Shown in pieces: positions 49,523-58,358 of a stretch of DNA of 64,000 nt; the first letter of the stretch is position 1; each line of letters opens with the position of its first letter. The notes under the pieces were generated by a model. The model was given only the letters and a program-made list of their open reading frames with translations, had not been told where the DNA came from and ran no database searches. Both the position numbers and the translations under genes were made by a program. This DNA is from Cellvibrionaceae bacterium (GTDB lineage Bacteria > Pseudomonadota > Gammaproteobacteria > Pseudomonadales > Cellvibrionaceae), in the NCBI GenBank assembly GCA_021151825.1, contig JAGKWQ010000015.1, forward strand, positions 1 through 64,000, in the 5' to 3' direction.

Positions 49523-52366
49523 GTGCGTATATCCAACTATTCGTTACGACGTAACATGAATGCAAAAAGCAAAACCAAACCTGCTTTGTTGAAGAACATT
49601 CTGTGGGCGGCGATTCTGACCACAAGTTTCTGTGCTAATTCCCACGCGGCGGAAAATGTGCAGCAAGAAAATGTTGAAATGCAAAAAACCGGAAAGTTGT
49701 CCGCCGTCAAAGTGACGGCGGATGCAGAGGCAGCACCTTATGAATCGGGCAACACCGATATCAAACGCACTGAAGATGATGTGCAGCCGTACAAAATTAT
49801 TAATCGCGATGTGATTGAAAATTCGGGTGCGACTTCGGTTGAAGAATTATTGCAACAACAATTGACCATGAGTGCATCTACACCGGCTGAATCGGGTGCA
49901 GATGGTTTTTCCGGTGGTGCCAGCAAAATTAATTTACGCGGACTCGGTGCCAGCCAAACATTGGTGTTAATTAATGGTCGTCGCGTAGCGGGTGTTGGTA
50001 ACCGTTCTGTGTCGGAAGTCACTGATCAACCTAACCTGAATAATATTCCGTTAGCGGCCATTGAGCGAATTGAAGTGCTGCCAACATCCGCCGCAGCGAT
50101 TTACGGCAGTGGTGCGATTGGTGGTGTGGTGAATGTGATATTGCGCCGCGATTACGTGGGCACAGAAGTAAACCTGCGTTATGGTGACCGCTTTGATAGT
50201 AACCAGGCCACAAAAACTGCGTCGCTGGTTACCGGCTTTGCATTGGAAGAAGGGCGCACGCAAGTATTAATTAGCGCACAAAAACAAGACGCCGATGCAT
50301 TGCTTTCCAAAGACAGCGATTACCGTGAAAAGGGCCGCGCGTTAATTTTAAAAAATAATCCCAATGCTATTTACGGCACTACCAATGGCCGCCCTGTTGA
50401 AGTTCCCCACGGCAGTTTGGTCAATATCAGAACGGTAGATGGCTCGTCACTATTTGACGATGGCGGTTCGAGTTTTACACACATTCCCAAAGGCTACCAG
50501 GGGTGGAAAATTGATGGTCTGGAACCGCTGAAAGCACACCTGGGAACTTATAACCTCGATTTGGCGGGCAATGATTTAGTCGGGGGATTTGCTGGCGACG
50601 TGCCATTAATTCCAGCGATTGAATCAGAAGCGGCCAGTGTCTCTATTAATCGCGATATGACCGATAATTTAAATGTATTTATCGATGCGGGATTTAATAA
50701 ACAGGAAGCGGAAGGTGTTGGTACGTATTTCACAACCAACCGATTAACGCTTGCGGCTAACTCAGCGAATAATCCTTTCAAAAAAGCCGTTATAGTGACA
50801 GTGCCGATTCGTATGGAAGATCTGGGTATTCGTGCAAAAAGTTTTGCCGATACGGAAACAAAAACCGCTGCGACCGGGTTCACGTATAAATTACCGCATG
50901 ATTGGGTTATTTCGGCGGATCACTCCTGGAGCAAATCTTCCGTAACCGCGCAATACCAGCGTCAATTTGGTTCCGCAACTGTGGCCCAAGCCGTTAATGC
51001 CGGCAAAATTGATGTGCTGCGTGATACTACATCCTTTATTACTGATATCACGCCTTACGCGAATTTTCCGGTGACCTGGACCGAAGCAGAATTAAACGAT
51101 ACCACCTTGCGTGGTACCGGCTCCATCGGTAATTGGTACGCAGGAAAAATTACGTTGGCAACGGGAGTTGAGCATCGCGCTATTGAAAGCGCCGGCGTGC
51201 CGGATTACACATCACCGCCACCACCACCCACATTGCGCGAGCAAACGACTGACAGTCTTTATGCGGAATTAAATACGCCGTTTATTTCCCCGGAAATGCA
51301 ATTGCCCTGGGCGCATTTGTTGGATGTGCAAATTGCGGTAAGGCAGGAACGCTTTGATGTAAAAACCTCCAATGCAAAATTCGATGCAACAACCCCCACT
51401 ATTGGATTCCGCTTTGCGCCTTCAAAACAATGGACGTTGCGTGCTTCTTACGGTGAAGGTTTTGTCGCACCTAATTACTCGCAATTAGCTGAACCGACAT
51501 TATCAGCAACGTTAATTACCATCACCGATCCCAAACGTGGCAATGAACAAAATACTGAAGTTGCTGCACTCACTGGTGGCAACCCGGATTTGATTCCGGA
51601 GGAATCTAAAAGTGTGAATATCGGTTGGGTCTTCACACCGGATTTTGCACCGGATTTGCGCTGGTCACTGGATTATTACCATATCAAAAAAGACAACAAT
51701 ATTTCTAACCTCAGCGCGCAACAAATCCTCGCTGATGAAGCAACCTACGGTTATCGCGTAACGCGTGCGTCGGCGAGCGATGGTTTTAGTGTTGGTCGTG
51801 TTACGCACATTTATACTGGACCCACTAACGCACTGAGTTTGGAAACCAAAGGGATTGATACCAGTATTAGTTATCACGTCAACACTGATGCATACGGCAC
51901 AGTGATAATGAATTTGGGATACACCTATGTGGATGAATATTTGCAGCAAGCTGCATTGGGGGCGGCATTCATTGATCACGCAAATATTCCATCGCGCAAC
52001 AACAATAGTGCACCGTTGAAACATCGTGCTTCCGCTGCGATGCAATGGATTGCAACTGACAACACCAGTTTTGGTTGGGCTGCACAGTATTACGGCTCCT
52101 ATGATCTGGATCCTTCCGGCACTGCAGCCATTCTCAATCAGGGCAGCGATCAAATTGATAGTCAGCTGTATCACGATATCTATGCAAAAACCGTATTGTT
52201 TCCTGCAACGGTGAGTACAGCAGTTGATGGCGATGCAGAATTAACGCTGGGGATTAAGAATGTTTTCAACAAGGAAGCGATAGATATGTCGCAAACAAAC
52301 TATTACAGCCGCTTTAATGATCCGCGCTTGCGCCAGTTTTATGTAAACCTGAAATTAACCTTTTAA
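49523..52366 (+). CDS. TonB-dependent outer-membrane receptor
   Basis: Receptor of up to 947 residues. Signal peptide after a GTG start (KNILWAAILTTSFCANSHAA), with an ATG at 49556 as an alternative. Plug domain about 60-210 (INRDVIENSGATSVEELLQQ, GASKINLRGLGASQTLVLIN, IERIEVLPTSAAAIYGSGAI) and a beta-barrel ending in the terminal Phe (LRQFYVNLKLTF) needed for outer-membrane assembly. The following genes are those found with siderophore or haem receptors, so an iron chelate is the likely ligand (inference). A long inserted loop near 310-350 is rich in Gly. A hairpin follows at 52386. Confidence 0.93.
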   Translation: MRISNYSLRRNMNAKSKTKPALLKNILWAAILTTSFCANSHAAENVQQENVEMQKTGKLSAVKVTADAEAAPYESGNTDIKRTEDDVQPYKIINRDVIENSGATSVEELLQQQLTMSASTPAESGADGFSGGASKINLRGLGASQTLVLINGRRVAGVGNRSVSEVTDQPNLNNIPLAAIERIEVLPTSAAAIYGSGAIGGVVNVILRRDYVGTEVNLRYGDRFDSNQATKTASLVTGFALEEGRTQVLISAQKQDADALLSKDSDYREKGRALILKNNPNAIYGTTNGRPVEVPHGSLVNIRTVDGSSLFDDGGSSFTHIPKGYQGWKIDGLEPLKAHLGTYNLDLAGNDLVGGFAGDVPLIPAIESEAASVSINRDMTDNLNVFIDAGFNKQEAEGVGTYFTTNRLTLAANSANNPFKKAVIVTVPIRMEDLGIRAKSFADTETKTAATGFTYKLPHDWVISADHSWSKSSVTAQYQRQFGSATVAQAVNAGKIDVLRDTTSFITDITPYANFPVTWTEAELNDTTLRGTGSIGNWYAGKITLATGVEHRAIESAGVPDYTSPPPPPTLREQTTDSLYAELNTPFISPEMQLPWAHLLDVQIAVRQERFDVKTSNAKFDATTPTIGFRFAPSKQWTLRASYGEGFVAPNYSQLAEPTLSATLITITDPKRGNEQNTEVAALTGGNPDLIPEESKSVNIGWVFTPDFAPDLRWSLDYYHIKKDNNISNLSAQQILADEATYGYRVTRASASDGFSVGRVTHIYTGPTNALSLETKGIDTSISYHVNTDAYGTVIMNLGYTYVDEYLQQAALGAAFIDHANIPSRNNNSAPLKHRASAAMQWIATDNTSFGWAAQYYGSYDLDPSGTAAILNQGSDQIDSQLYHDIYAKTVLFPATVSTAVDGDAELTLGIKNVFNKEAIDMSQTNYYSRFNDPRLRQFYVNLKLTF

Positions 52367-52385
52367 TCATTTACATTTGGAACTC

Positions 52386-52418
52386 GAAAAAATGCTCATT
52401 TAATGACGGGCATTTTTT
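52386..52418 (+). terminator. Hairpin terminator or attenuator after the receptor gene
   Basis: AAAAAATGC/GCATTTTTT stem with an inner ATT/AAT pairing and a T run. It lies between the receptor and the DUF3649 gene and may lower expression of the downstream genes. Confidence 0.65.
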
Positions 52419-52452
52419 CCATTTCCAGTGCAGCAAAAAATAATGAGTTGCT

Positions 52453-52773
52453 ATGAGTGCAAAAGCTAAAAAAATTGAACAAGGTCATCCTTATTATCGA
52501 TTATTGGTTACCTCTCGAATTACTGCTGCTGTGCTGGGTGGTTATGCCCTTGCTACAGCGACCATTTTATTGTTGACGCATTTATTGCCGATGCCGCAGC
52601 AAGATGCCTTGATGTTATCTACCATGCTGGGTTACATCATTTTTGCTATCGCCATTATTTGGGTGTTCTCGGTAAAAACCGTCAAGCGCGCATGGTTGGG
52701 AATTATTATTTCGACCGGCGTTGTTAGTGCGCTGGCATTTCTATTACACACACTTCAACAGTCCGGGTCCTGA
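52453..52773 (+). CDS. DUF3649 family membrane protein
   Basis: Integral membrane protein of 106 residues with three helices (about 20-42, 55-76, 82-102). The pattern YRLLVTSRITAAVLGGYALA, MLGYIIFAIAIIWVFSVKTV and a final hydrophobic helix matches DUF3649, a family encoded beside PepSY reductases and DUF3325 in siderophore uptake operons. Function unknown; it may be part of a membrane ferric-chelate reductase complex. It is the first of three tightly linked genes. Confidence 0.83.
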   Translation: MSAKAKKIEQGHPYYRLLVTSRITAAVLGGYALATATILLLTHLLPMPQQDALMLSTMLGYIIFAIAIIWVFSVKTVKRAWLGIIISTGVVSALAFLLHTLQQSGS

Positions 52774-52779
52774 TTTATT

Positions 52780-54408
52780 ATGAAAGACAATTTTCACTTA
52801 AGCATGACCTGGTTGCATACCTGGACGGGATTGGTTGTTGGCTGGGTATTATTTTTTATTTTTATAACCGGGACCGCCGGTTATTTTTATATGGAAATTG
52901 ATCGCTGGATGCGCCCGGAATTGCCGCTGCAAAGTAAACCCGTTGCGCCGGAAGTGGCTGTTGTAATGGCAGAAAAACATTTATACGCGCGAGCAGCCGG
53001 TGCGGATTCCTGGAACATCAATATTCCCGGTGCGCGTGAAACGCCGCATTTAACTGTTAGTTGGCGCAACCCGCCCAAACCGGGTGAAGCACCCCAGCAA
53101 GGGCGCGGTGGCGGTGGGCGTTTTGGCGGGCCATCAGAAATTCTGGATACACAAACTGGCGCTGTGCAAGCTGCAAAGCCACGCGAAACCGGTGGCGGTT
53201 TGCTGTTATATCGTATGCATTGGGCATTGCATTATATGCCTTATGAAGCGGCTACCTGGATCGTTGGTATTTGCACCATGTTTATGTTTGTTGCCATTAT
53301 CACCGGCGTTTTAATTGTGTATAAAAAAATCGTGCGTGAATTTTTTACGTTTCGACGTGGCAAAGGTGCGCGCTCCTGGATGGATATGCACACGGTAATC
53401 AGTATTACGTCGCTACCATTTTTTATCATGATTACCTTTAGTGGATTGTTATTTTATTTATACACCTATATGCCGCTCGCGCCCAAAATATTATTTGGCG
53501 ATGAAGAAATGCGTGAGCGCCGCTTCTTCGATCAGGGAAAGCGTGATGGTAATACCGCCTCACTTTATTCATTGGTGGATGCCATGAAAATTGGCGAACA
53601 GGAATTCGGTAAAGACCAGGTGCGCAATATCAGCGTGCAATTCCCCGGTGATTCCGCTGCTGTTATTACGTTGACTCCGCGTTATGACCGCGATATTTCC
53701 CGGCCAGCGCAACTTAAATTAAATGGCCTCAGCGGGGAAGTTATCGAAAATAACGAACGCCCTGTCAGCGCTGTAGAAAAAACTAATAATGTGATCTTGG
53801 GATTGCACGAAGGTGTGTTCGCCAATATCGTTATTCGCTGGTTGTATTTCCTGGCAGGATTATTGGGCTGTGCGATGATCGCCACTGGCTTGGTGTTGTG
53901 GACCGTCAAACGCCGACCAAAAGCATTAAAAAATGGAAAGTTTTCGTTCGGGCATAATGTGGTGGAGCGATTAAATATTGGAACCATCGCAGGCTTACCG
54001 GGTGCAGTAGCTATCTATTTTTGGGCAAATCGTTTTATTCCGGCAGATATGGCGGCGCGCCGTGAGTGGGAAGTGCATGCGATGTTTATCGGCTGGTTTA
54101 TGTTGTTGGTGTATCCCGCTTTTCGTTCTATTCGTTGCGGTTGGGTTGAAGTTAGCGCAATAACCGCTGCACTTTATGTGCTGCTACCATTGGTAAATGT
54201 ATTCACTACTGAACGGCATTTGGGGATATCAATACCGAATGGTGATTGGGTGTTGGCGGGTATGGATTTAATGTTGCTTGCACTCGGCGGTGCCTTTGCG
54301 TATATCGCGCTAACCATTGCGCAGCGTCCCGAGCCGGTTGCCAAAACCGCTAAATTAAAAATGCGGGCTGATGAAATAATAACGAATGGTGATGAGGTGT
54401 TGTCGTGA
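52780..54408 (+). CDS. PepSY-domain membrane reductase (ferric-chelate type)
   Basis: Integral membrane protein of 542 residues of the PepSY-associated TM family (PiuB/FsrB-like), thought to reduce imported ferric siderophores. It starts with MTWLHTWTGLVVGWVLFFIF, then a PepSY domain (VAVVMAEKHLYARAAGADSW). After a Gly-rich loop the second membrane block has LHYMPYEAATWIVGICTMFM and a conserved DMHTVISITSLPFF with haem-type His. A second PepSY region follows (ALGEQEF-like; SLVDAMKIGEQEFG) and further helices (LHEGVFANIVIRWLYFLAGL). Four membrane histidines fit haem or metal binding. It overlaps DUF3325 by 4 bases. Confidence 0.88.
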   Translation: MKDNFHLSMTWLHTWTGLVVGWVLFFIFITGTAGYFYMEIDRWMRPELPLQSKPVAPEVAVVMAEKHLYARAAGADSWNINIPGARETPHLTVSWRNPPKPGEAPQQGRGGGGRFGGPSEILDTQTGAVQAAKPRETGGGLLLYRMHWALHYMPYEAATWIVGICTMFMFVAIITGVLIVYKKIVREFFTFRRGKGARSWMDMHTVISITSLPFFIMITFSGLLFYLYTYMPLAPKILFGDEEMRERRFFDQGKRDGNTASLYSLVDAMKIGEQEFGKDQVRNISVQFPGDSAAVITLTPRYDRDISRPAQLKLNGLSGEVIENNERPVSAVEKTNNVILGLHEGVFANIVIRWLYFLAGLLGCAMIATGLVLWTVKRRPKALKNGKFSFGHNVVERLNIGTIAGLPGAVAIYFWANRFIPADMAARREWEVHAMFIGWFMLLVYPAFRSIRCGWVEVSAITAALYVLLPLVNVFTTERHLGISIPNGDWVLAGMDLMLLALGGAFAYIALTIAQRPEPVAKTAKLKMRADEIITNGDEVLS

Positions 54409-54764
54409 ATAATTCATTTGCCGTTATCGCCAGTTTTGCCTGGGCAATATTTGGTTTTCTGGTTTTGTCACTGACTATTGATCGCCATCGCCAGGATGTA
54501 TTTGGAAAAAATACTGCAACCTTGCATAAATATTATTTTCCATTTTTACAACTGGCGGGCTGGGCCGGTTTATTTTTATCATTGATCGGGGCGGTGATTT
54601 ATAAAGGCTGGGCGGTGGGAGCTACGGCGTGGGTTGGTGTGCTCGCGGTGGTTGCTTTTGCGTTAATGTTATTGCTGTCTTATAAACCGGCATGGGCAAT
54701 TTTATCAGCGCTCTTAAGCTTGCTTATCGGTACTGTATCCATGTGTGTATCACTGGTGAACTGA
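54405..54764 (+). CDS. DUF3325 family membrane protein
   Basis: Integral membrane protein of 119 residues with a GTG start overlapping the previous stop (GTGA). Four hydrophobic helices; FAWAIFGFLVLSLTIDRHRQ and LQLAGWAGLFLSLIGAVIYK are typical of DUF3325. It is the last gene of the receptor operon. Function unknown. Its 3' end overlaps by 15 bases the end of the convergent topoisomerase gene, which is unusual for genes that otherwise look intact. Confidence 0.83.
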   Translation: MNNSFAVIASFAWAIFGFLVLSLTIDRHRQDVFGKNTATLHKYYFPFLQLAGWAGLFLSLIGAVIYKGWAVGATAWVGVLAVVAFALMLLLSYKPAWAILSALLSLLIGTVSMCVSLVN

Positions 54765-55862
54765 AATGGAAGGTTGCTGCTGCTCAATAATGTGCAGCAG
54801 CAATTTTTCTTCCTGCATCAGGGGCAGCTTGCTAATCGATTGCTTTATTTTTTCGGGCTTTGAAAAATATTCATGTAATGTGTTGCTTTCACATAATTCC
54901 AGAATGACGGGGTGCACATAATATTTTTTACAGACGGCGCGCGTATTACCCAAGTGCGCCGCTACTTCGTCTAGTACTTTAATCATATTCTGTTTTATTT
55001 GGACTTTTGTTTCGGTCACTTCAAGTTTTTTAAATGCACCCAGTGCTTTTACCGTTCCAATCCAGGTGCGAAAATCTTTGGTAGTAAAATCCTTGCCAGT
55101 AATCGATTTTAAATAATCATTGACCATGCCGGAATCGATGGCTTTGTGGTTGCCTTCATTATCATAATATTGGAAGAGTTCTTTGCCTGGAATGTCGCGG
55201 CATTGCTTGATAATGCGTGCCAGTTTTTTATTTTTCAAACTGATGTTATGTGCAACACCTTTTTTTCCTTTAAAGATAAACCGGATTTTATCGCCACTGA
55301 TACTGGTATGTTTATCCTTTAAGGTGGTTAGCCCTATAGACCCGTAAAGTTTTTCGTAGCTATTATTACCCACGCGAATACTGGTTTGTTCCATAAGGTC
55401 TACAATGGTTGCCAATACTTTTTCAACGGGCAGCCCCGGCTTCGCCAGATCTTTTTTAACGTGTTTGCGGATGTCAGGCACGGTTTTGCCAAACTCATGG
55501 AGCCGGTAAAATTTGGTAGTGTTGCGGAAGCTATTCCATGAATTGTGATAGCGGTATTGCTTGCGGTTTAACGCATCTATGCCCGTAGCTTGCAGGTGGC
55601 CGTTCTCTAATTGGCAAATCCATACATTTTTCCAGGCAGGTGGAATGACCAGCTTTTTTATTCGCTCCAATGCTGCTTTATTGCGTAACTTTTTTTTGCC
55701 GATGTAATAATAAAATTCTTTGCCTTTTTTGATTCGGCTGATTCCCGGTTGGTTATCCCGGGCATAAACGAGATTAATCGCCTGCGCACTTTTTCGTGGG
55801 TCATTGAGCGCGGCGATTATTTTCTTTGGTGATATTGTTTTCTTTTTAGAAGAGGCTTGCAT
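54750..55862 (-). CDS. Type IB DNA topoisomerase (poxvirus-like)
   Basis: DNA topoisomerase IB of 370 residues, the short bacterial form related to poxviral and eukaryotic enzymes. It relaxes supercoils by a transient 3'-phosphotyrosyl bond. The N-terminal domain has GISRIKKGKEFYYYIGKKKL; the catalytic domain has TSIRVGNNSYEKLYGSIGLT, then KDFTTKDFRTWIGTVKAL and the catalytic tyrosine in NTRAVCKKYYVHP. The Arg-Lys-Arg set is recognisable. Rich in Lys, so pI is high. It overlaps the DUF2892 gene start side by 17 bases, indicating translational coupling. Many bacteria carry it as an accessory gene. Confidence 0.92.
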   Translation of the reverse strand: MQASSKKKTISPKKIIAALNDPRKSAQAINLVYARDNQPGISRIKKGKEFYYYIGKKKLRNKAALERIKKLVIPPAWKNVWICQLENGHLQATGIDALNRKQYRYHNSWNSFRNTTKFYRLHEFGKTVPDIRKHVKKDLAKPGLPVEKVLATIVDLMEQTSIRVGNNSYEKLYGSIGLTTLKDKHTSISGDKIRFIFKGKKGVAHNISLKNKKLARIIKQCRDIPGKELFQYYDNEGNHKAIDSGMVNDYLKSITGKDFTTKDFRTWIGTVKALGAFKKLEVTETKVQIKQNMIKVLDEVAAHLGNTRAVCKKYYVHPVILELCESNTLHEYFSKPEKIKQSISKLPLMQEEKLLLHIIEQQQPSISVHQ

Positions 55863-56253
55863 CGGGGCGATGAGTCATCTTTTCCAACGCTTTACGCTCA
55901 ACTTCAATTTCCGATGCGGTACGGAAACCCAATCTACGCATTATGGGAAGCGGTGGACACCAGCCTTGTAATGCATGCTGTAATAAAAATGCGCCCACTA
56001 GCAAAGGAATAATAAAAAATAATTTATGCACAATGAAACCGAGAATGCACGAAATAACAATTAGCGTGGATGCATTGGTTTCCAAAATCCGCTCAATATC
56101 CCACTCTCGATCCAGTTTTCTTAAACGAGCGGGAATTTCAACCGGGTGGGTGCGGTAATAGGCGATGGAACGCTGTGTAGCTTCTGCTATCCGTTGATTT
56201 GTTTCCCCGGATGTATGTAATGCAACGCGATGTGTTGTATCAGGAAGCGCCAT
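55846..56253 (-). CDS. DUF2892-containing membrane protein
   Basis: Protein of 135 residues from the ATG at 56253, which has an AAAAGGAGA ribosome binding site. After 70 mostly polar residues, a two-helix membrane hairpin of the DUF2892/YgaP type follows (ILETNASTLIVISCILGFIV, LLVGAFLLQHALQGWCPPLP). A C-terminal tail ends the protein. Similar proteins carry a conserved GWCP motif; here it reads GWCPPLPIMRRLGF. Function unknown. It is translationally coupled to the topoisomerase gene. Confidence 0.8.
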   Translation of the reverse strand: MALPDTTHRVALHTSGETNQRIAEATQRSIAYYRTHPVEIPARLRKLDREWDIERILETNASTLIVISCILGFIVHKLFFIIPLLVGAFLLQHALQGWCPPLPIMRRLGFRTASEIEVERKALEKMTHRPDASLF

Positions 56254-56316
56254 AAAATAGTCTCCTTTTAAATTCATCTATAATTTATAGACGCGTCCCT
56301 ATTCATTTAGTTCTAC

Positions 56317-56405
56317 ACGTAGCCTGTAGGGAGTAAAACGTAATGCGGGAAGCCTTCTGCATCAAGATTTTTCCCGTATTTCGTTATACTCCCTACGGGC
56401 TACGT
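56317..56405. repeat. REP-type inverted pair, copy 1
   Basis: Left arm begins ACGTAGCCTGTAGGGAGT (56318) and right arm ends ACTCCCTACGGGCTACGT. The arms are about 35 bases each around an 18-base spacer. The GTAGCCCGCATGGAGT-like sequence belongs to a repeat type widespread in gammaproteobacteria. Confidence 0.8.
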
Positions 56406-56422
56406 TTATATTGCGGGGTTGG

Positions 56423-56800
56423 TTAACGGCTTTTGTGGGCGATGGTGTGGGCGTGTTGTTCCCAATTCTGGCCGTCAAAATTTACTATTGTCACCGACGT
56501 CGGTTGTGGCGTTAAGCAACGTAAATTTATATCCATGCCATCGGGGTTTGAGCGCGGAACGTAGAAAGGTTTGATTCCACACGTTTTGCAAAATTTATGT
56601 TTGGCCACACCGGTATTGAAGGTATAGGTAGTGAGATTTTCTTCGCCACTTATTAATCGGAAATCGCGTAGCGGTACAATCAAATGTAAAAAGCCGGTCA
56701 TATTGCAGATAGAACAATTGCAATTTTCAACCTCTACCGATTCCGATGCTTCCACTTCAAATTTTATTGTGCCGCAATGGCAGCTGCCTTGGTAAATCAT
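56423..56800 (-). CDS. GFA family zinc protein (copy 2)
   Basis: Protein of 125 residues of the Gfa/Mss4-like zinc family. Ligands: CHCG at residue 8, CNCSIC near 30 and CKTCG near 76. The ATG at 56800 (MIYQGSCHCGTIKFEVE) has a GAGGAGA ribosome binding site; the frame extends upstream into a REP element, which is not coding. It lies between two REP inverted pairs. A closely related but broken copy is at 59585-59925, so this family has duplicated locally. Confidence 0.87.
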   Translation of the reverse strand: MIYQGSCHCGTIKFEVEASESVEVENCNCSICNMTGFLHLIVPLRDFRLISGEENLTTYTFNTGVAKHKFCKTCGIKPFYVPRSNPDGMDINLRCLTPQPTSVTIVNFDGQNWEQHAHTIAHKSR

Positions 56801-56813
56801 GATTATCTCCTCT

Positions 56814-56902
56814 CGTAGCCCGCATGGAGTGTAACGCAATGCGGGATATTTTCGCATTTATTTACGTCTGTCCGTATTTCGCCAGATTCCATACGACCTA
56901 CG
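56814..56902. repeat. REP-type inverted pair, copy 2
   Basis: Left arm CGTAGCCCGCATGGAGTGTA (56814) continues to GCGGGAT at 56847. The diverged inverse arm is 56871-56902, ending GATTCCATACGACCTACG. It flanks the start of the GFA gene. Confidence 0.75.
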
Positions 56903-56974
56903 TAAAGGGAACTTGAGAGCTGAGTATATTGTCGACAATTTAAGCAGGTTAATTGATTGCATGAGGAGTATTCC

Positions 56975-57502
56975 ATGACTGCAAATAATCATGAAAGTAA
57001 TCGCGCCAATTTACATGGACAAGACGCGATTCAGAAAATAAAGGATGTCGTCGATAAAACCGAAAGTTGTTTTTTCTGTACTGCAGTGACAGTAGGTGAT
57101 TCCAGTGGCGCACGGCCTATGGCGGTGCGTCAGGTTGATGAGGCTGGAAACCTGTGGTTTTTAAGCCCTATTGATAGCCACAAGAATGACGAAGTAAAAA
57201 TTGATCCGCGCGTTCGCTTATATTTTCAGGCGTCATCCCATTCCTATTTTCTGGAAATTAACGGGCACGCATCTATTTCGCAGGATCGCGAAAAAATTTC
57301 CGAGTTGTGGGAACCGTTATTAAATACCTGGTTTACCGAAGGTCAGGATGATCCGCGTATCACGGCAATTAAAGTGACGCCCGTAGAGGGTTATTACTGG
57401 AACACCAAACATGGAAATATTGTTGCGGGTGCAAAAATGCTAATTGGCGCTGCTACCGGAAAACAGTTGGATGATTCTGTTGAAGGAAGCCTTGATTTAT
57501 AA
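56975..57502 (+). CDS. General stress protein 26-like FMN/pyridoxamine-oxidase-fold protein
   Basis: Split-barrel flavin-binding protein of 175 residues. Typical segments are KTESCFFCTAVTVGDSSGAR, PMAVRQVDEAGNLWFLSPID, and the strand pair RVRLYFQASSHSYFLEINGH. Bacterial general stress protein 26 relatives bind FMN or F420, mostly with unknown substrates. The ATG at 56975 has a GAGGAG ribosome binding site 6 bases upstream; a TTG at 56957 is not needed. It is followed by an NTF2-like gene in the same direction. Confidence 0.85.
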   Translation: MTANNHESNRANLHGQDAIQKIKDVVDKTESCFFCTAVTVGDSSGARPMAVRQVDEAGNLWFLSPIDSHKNDEVKIDPRVRLYFQASSHSYFLEINGHASISQDREKISELWEPLLNTWFTEGQDDPRITAIKVTPVEGYYWNTKHGNIVAGAKMLIGAATGKQLDDSVEGSLDL

Positions 57503-57572
57503 CCTGCAAATAAATTATTCGCAGGTTGCAACACGGGTGAAAGCGTAATTTATTCATTAGAGGAGAATCATT

Positions 57573-58031
57573 ATGAGTCTCGCCGCATCAAAAAATGTAT
57601 TCCAATCCGATAGAGCAAAAATTGAAGCGCTCTTTGAGCAATTGCATCGCGCCTATGCTGAACACAATGCTGACGCTATTGTGTCTGCATATACAAAAGA
57701 TGCACTGATATATGACTTGGCGCCGCCACTATTGCACCGCGGGCTGGATGTAAAAAGCCTTGGTGAGTGGCTGGCGACTTGGGACGGCCCGCTTGAAATG
57801 GACATGCAAGATTACGACATTACGGTGGATGAACATCTGGCAGTAGCAACAGCACTGGGAAAAATGCATGGCACGCAACAGGGTGAGCATCGCGAGATAT
57901 GGTTGCGCACCACCTTTGTATTGCGCAAAATCAATGGACAATGGCTGATTTCCCATGATCATGCCTCAGTGCCTTTTTATATGGATGGTAGTTTCCGTGC
58001 AGCGATTGATTTGACGCCGGAGAGCAAATAA
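57573..58031 (+). CDS. NTF2/SnoaL-like domain protein
   Basis: Protein of 152 residues with an NTF2-like alpha+beta barrel. The opening helix is KIEALFEQLHRAYAEHNADA, followed by the strand TKDALIYDLAPPLLHRGLDV and the closing REIWLRTTFVLRKINGQWLI and SHDHASVPF. Members include ketosteroid isomerases, polyketide cyclases and stress-induced proteins; the substrate here cannot be assigned. A GAGGAGA ribosome binding site precedes the ATG. It lies 70 bases after the stress-protein gene and may share its transcript. Confidence 0.87.
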   Translation: MSLAASKNVFQSDRAKIEALFEQLHRAYAEHNADAIVSAYTKDALIYDLAPPLLHRGLDVKSLGEWLATWDGPLEMDMQDYDITVDEHLAVATALGKMHGTQQGEHREIWLRTTFVLRKINGQWLISHDHASVPFYMDGSFRAAIDLTPESK

Positions 58032-58108
58032 GTTTTGGCAGGTTGAATCCAATTCTCCCGCACTGGCGTCCAAGCTAAAACACGTGATGTTGAAGGGGAG
58101 AATTGGAG

Positions 58109-58303
58109 ATGCTGACGTTTCTTTGCTGGTTATTGTTATGGGCAATTTGCTGGCCGCTGGCGTTACTCGCGCTGGTGTTGTGGCCCATCATATGGCTCAT
58201 TTCCATTCCTTTCCGCATGCTCGGCATCGCATTTGATGCCGTGTTCGCGTTTCTGCGCGCGCTGCTTTTCCTTCCCTCGCGCATCCTCGGTGGTCGCTCG
58301 TAA
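58109..58303 (+). CDS. Small Trp-rich membrane protein
   Basis: Protein of 64 residues, nearly all hydrophobic with Trp and Leu (MLTFLCWLLLWAICWPLALL, WPIIWLISIPFRMLGIAF). It has a basic C-terminus (LFLPSRILGGRS). The ATG at 58109 has AAGGGGAG 9 bases upstream. Two or three membrane helices. No family recognised beyond small membrane proteins of this composition. Confidence 0.65.
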   Translation: MLTFLCWLLLWAICWPLALLALVLWPIIWLISIPFRMLGIAFDAVFAFLRALLFLPSRILGGRS

Positions 58304-58313
58304 ACTTGTCTCA

Positions 58314-58350
58314 ACGTAGCCCGCATGGAATCTAACGGAATGCGGGATGC
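58314..58350. repeat. Single REP-type arm
   Basis: ACGTAGCCCGCATGGAATCT followed by AACGGAATGCGGGAT, closely matching the left arm of the pair at 56814. No inverse arm follows; the P1 peptidase gene end lies 9 bases downstream. Confidence 0.75.
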
Positions 58351-58358
58351 TTATGCTC

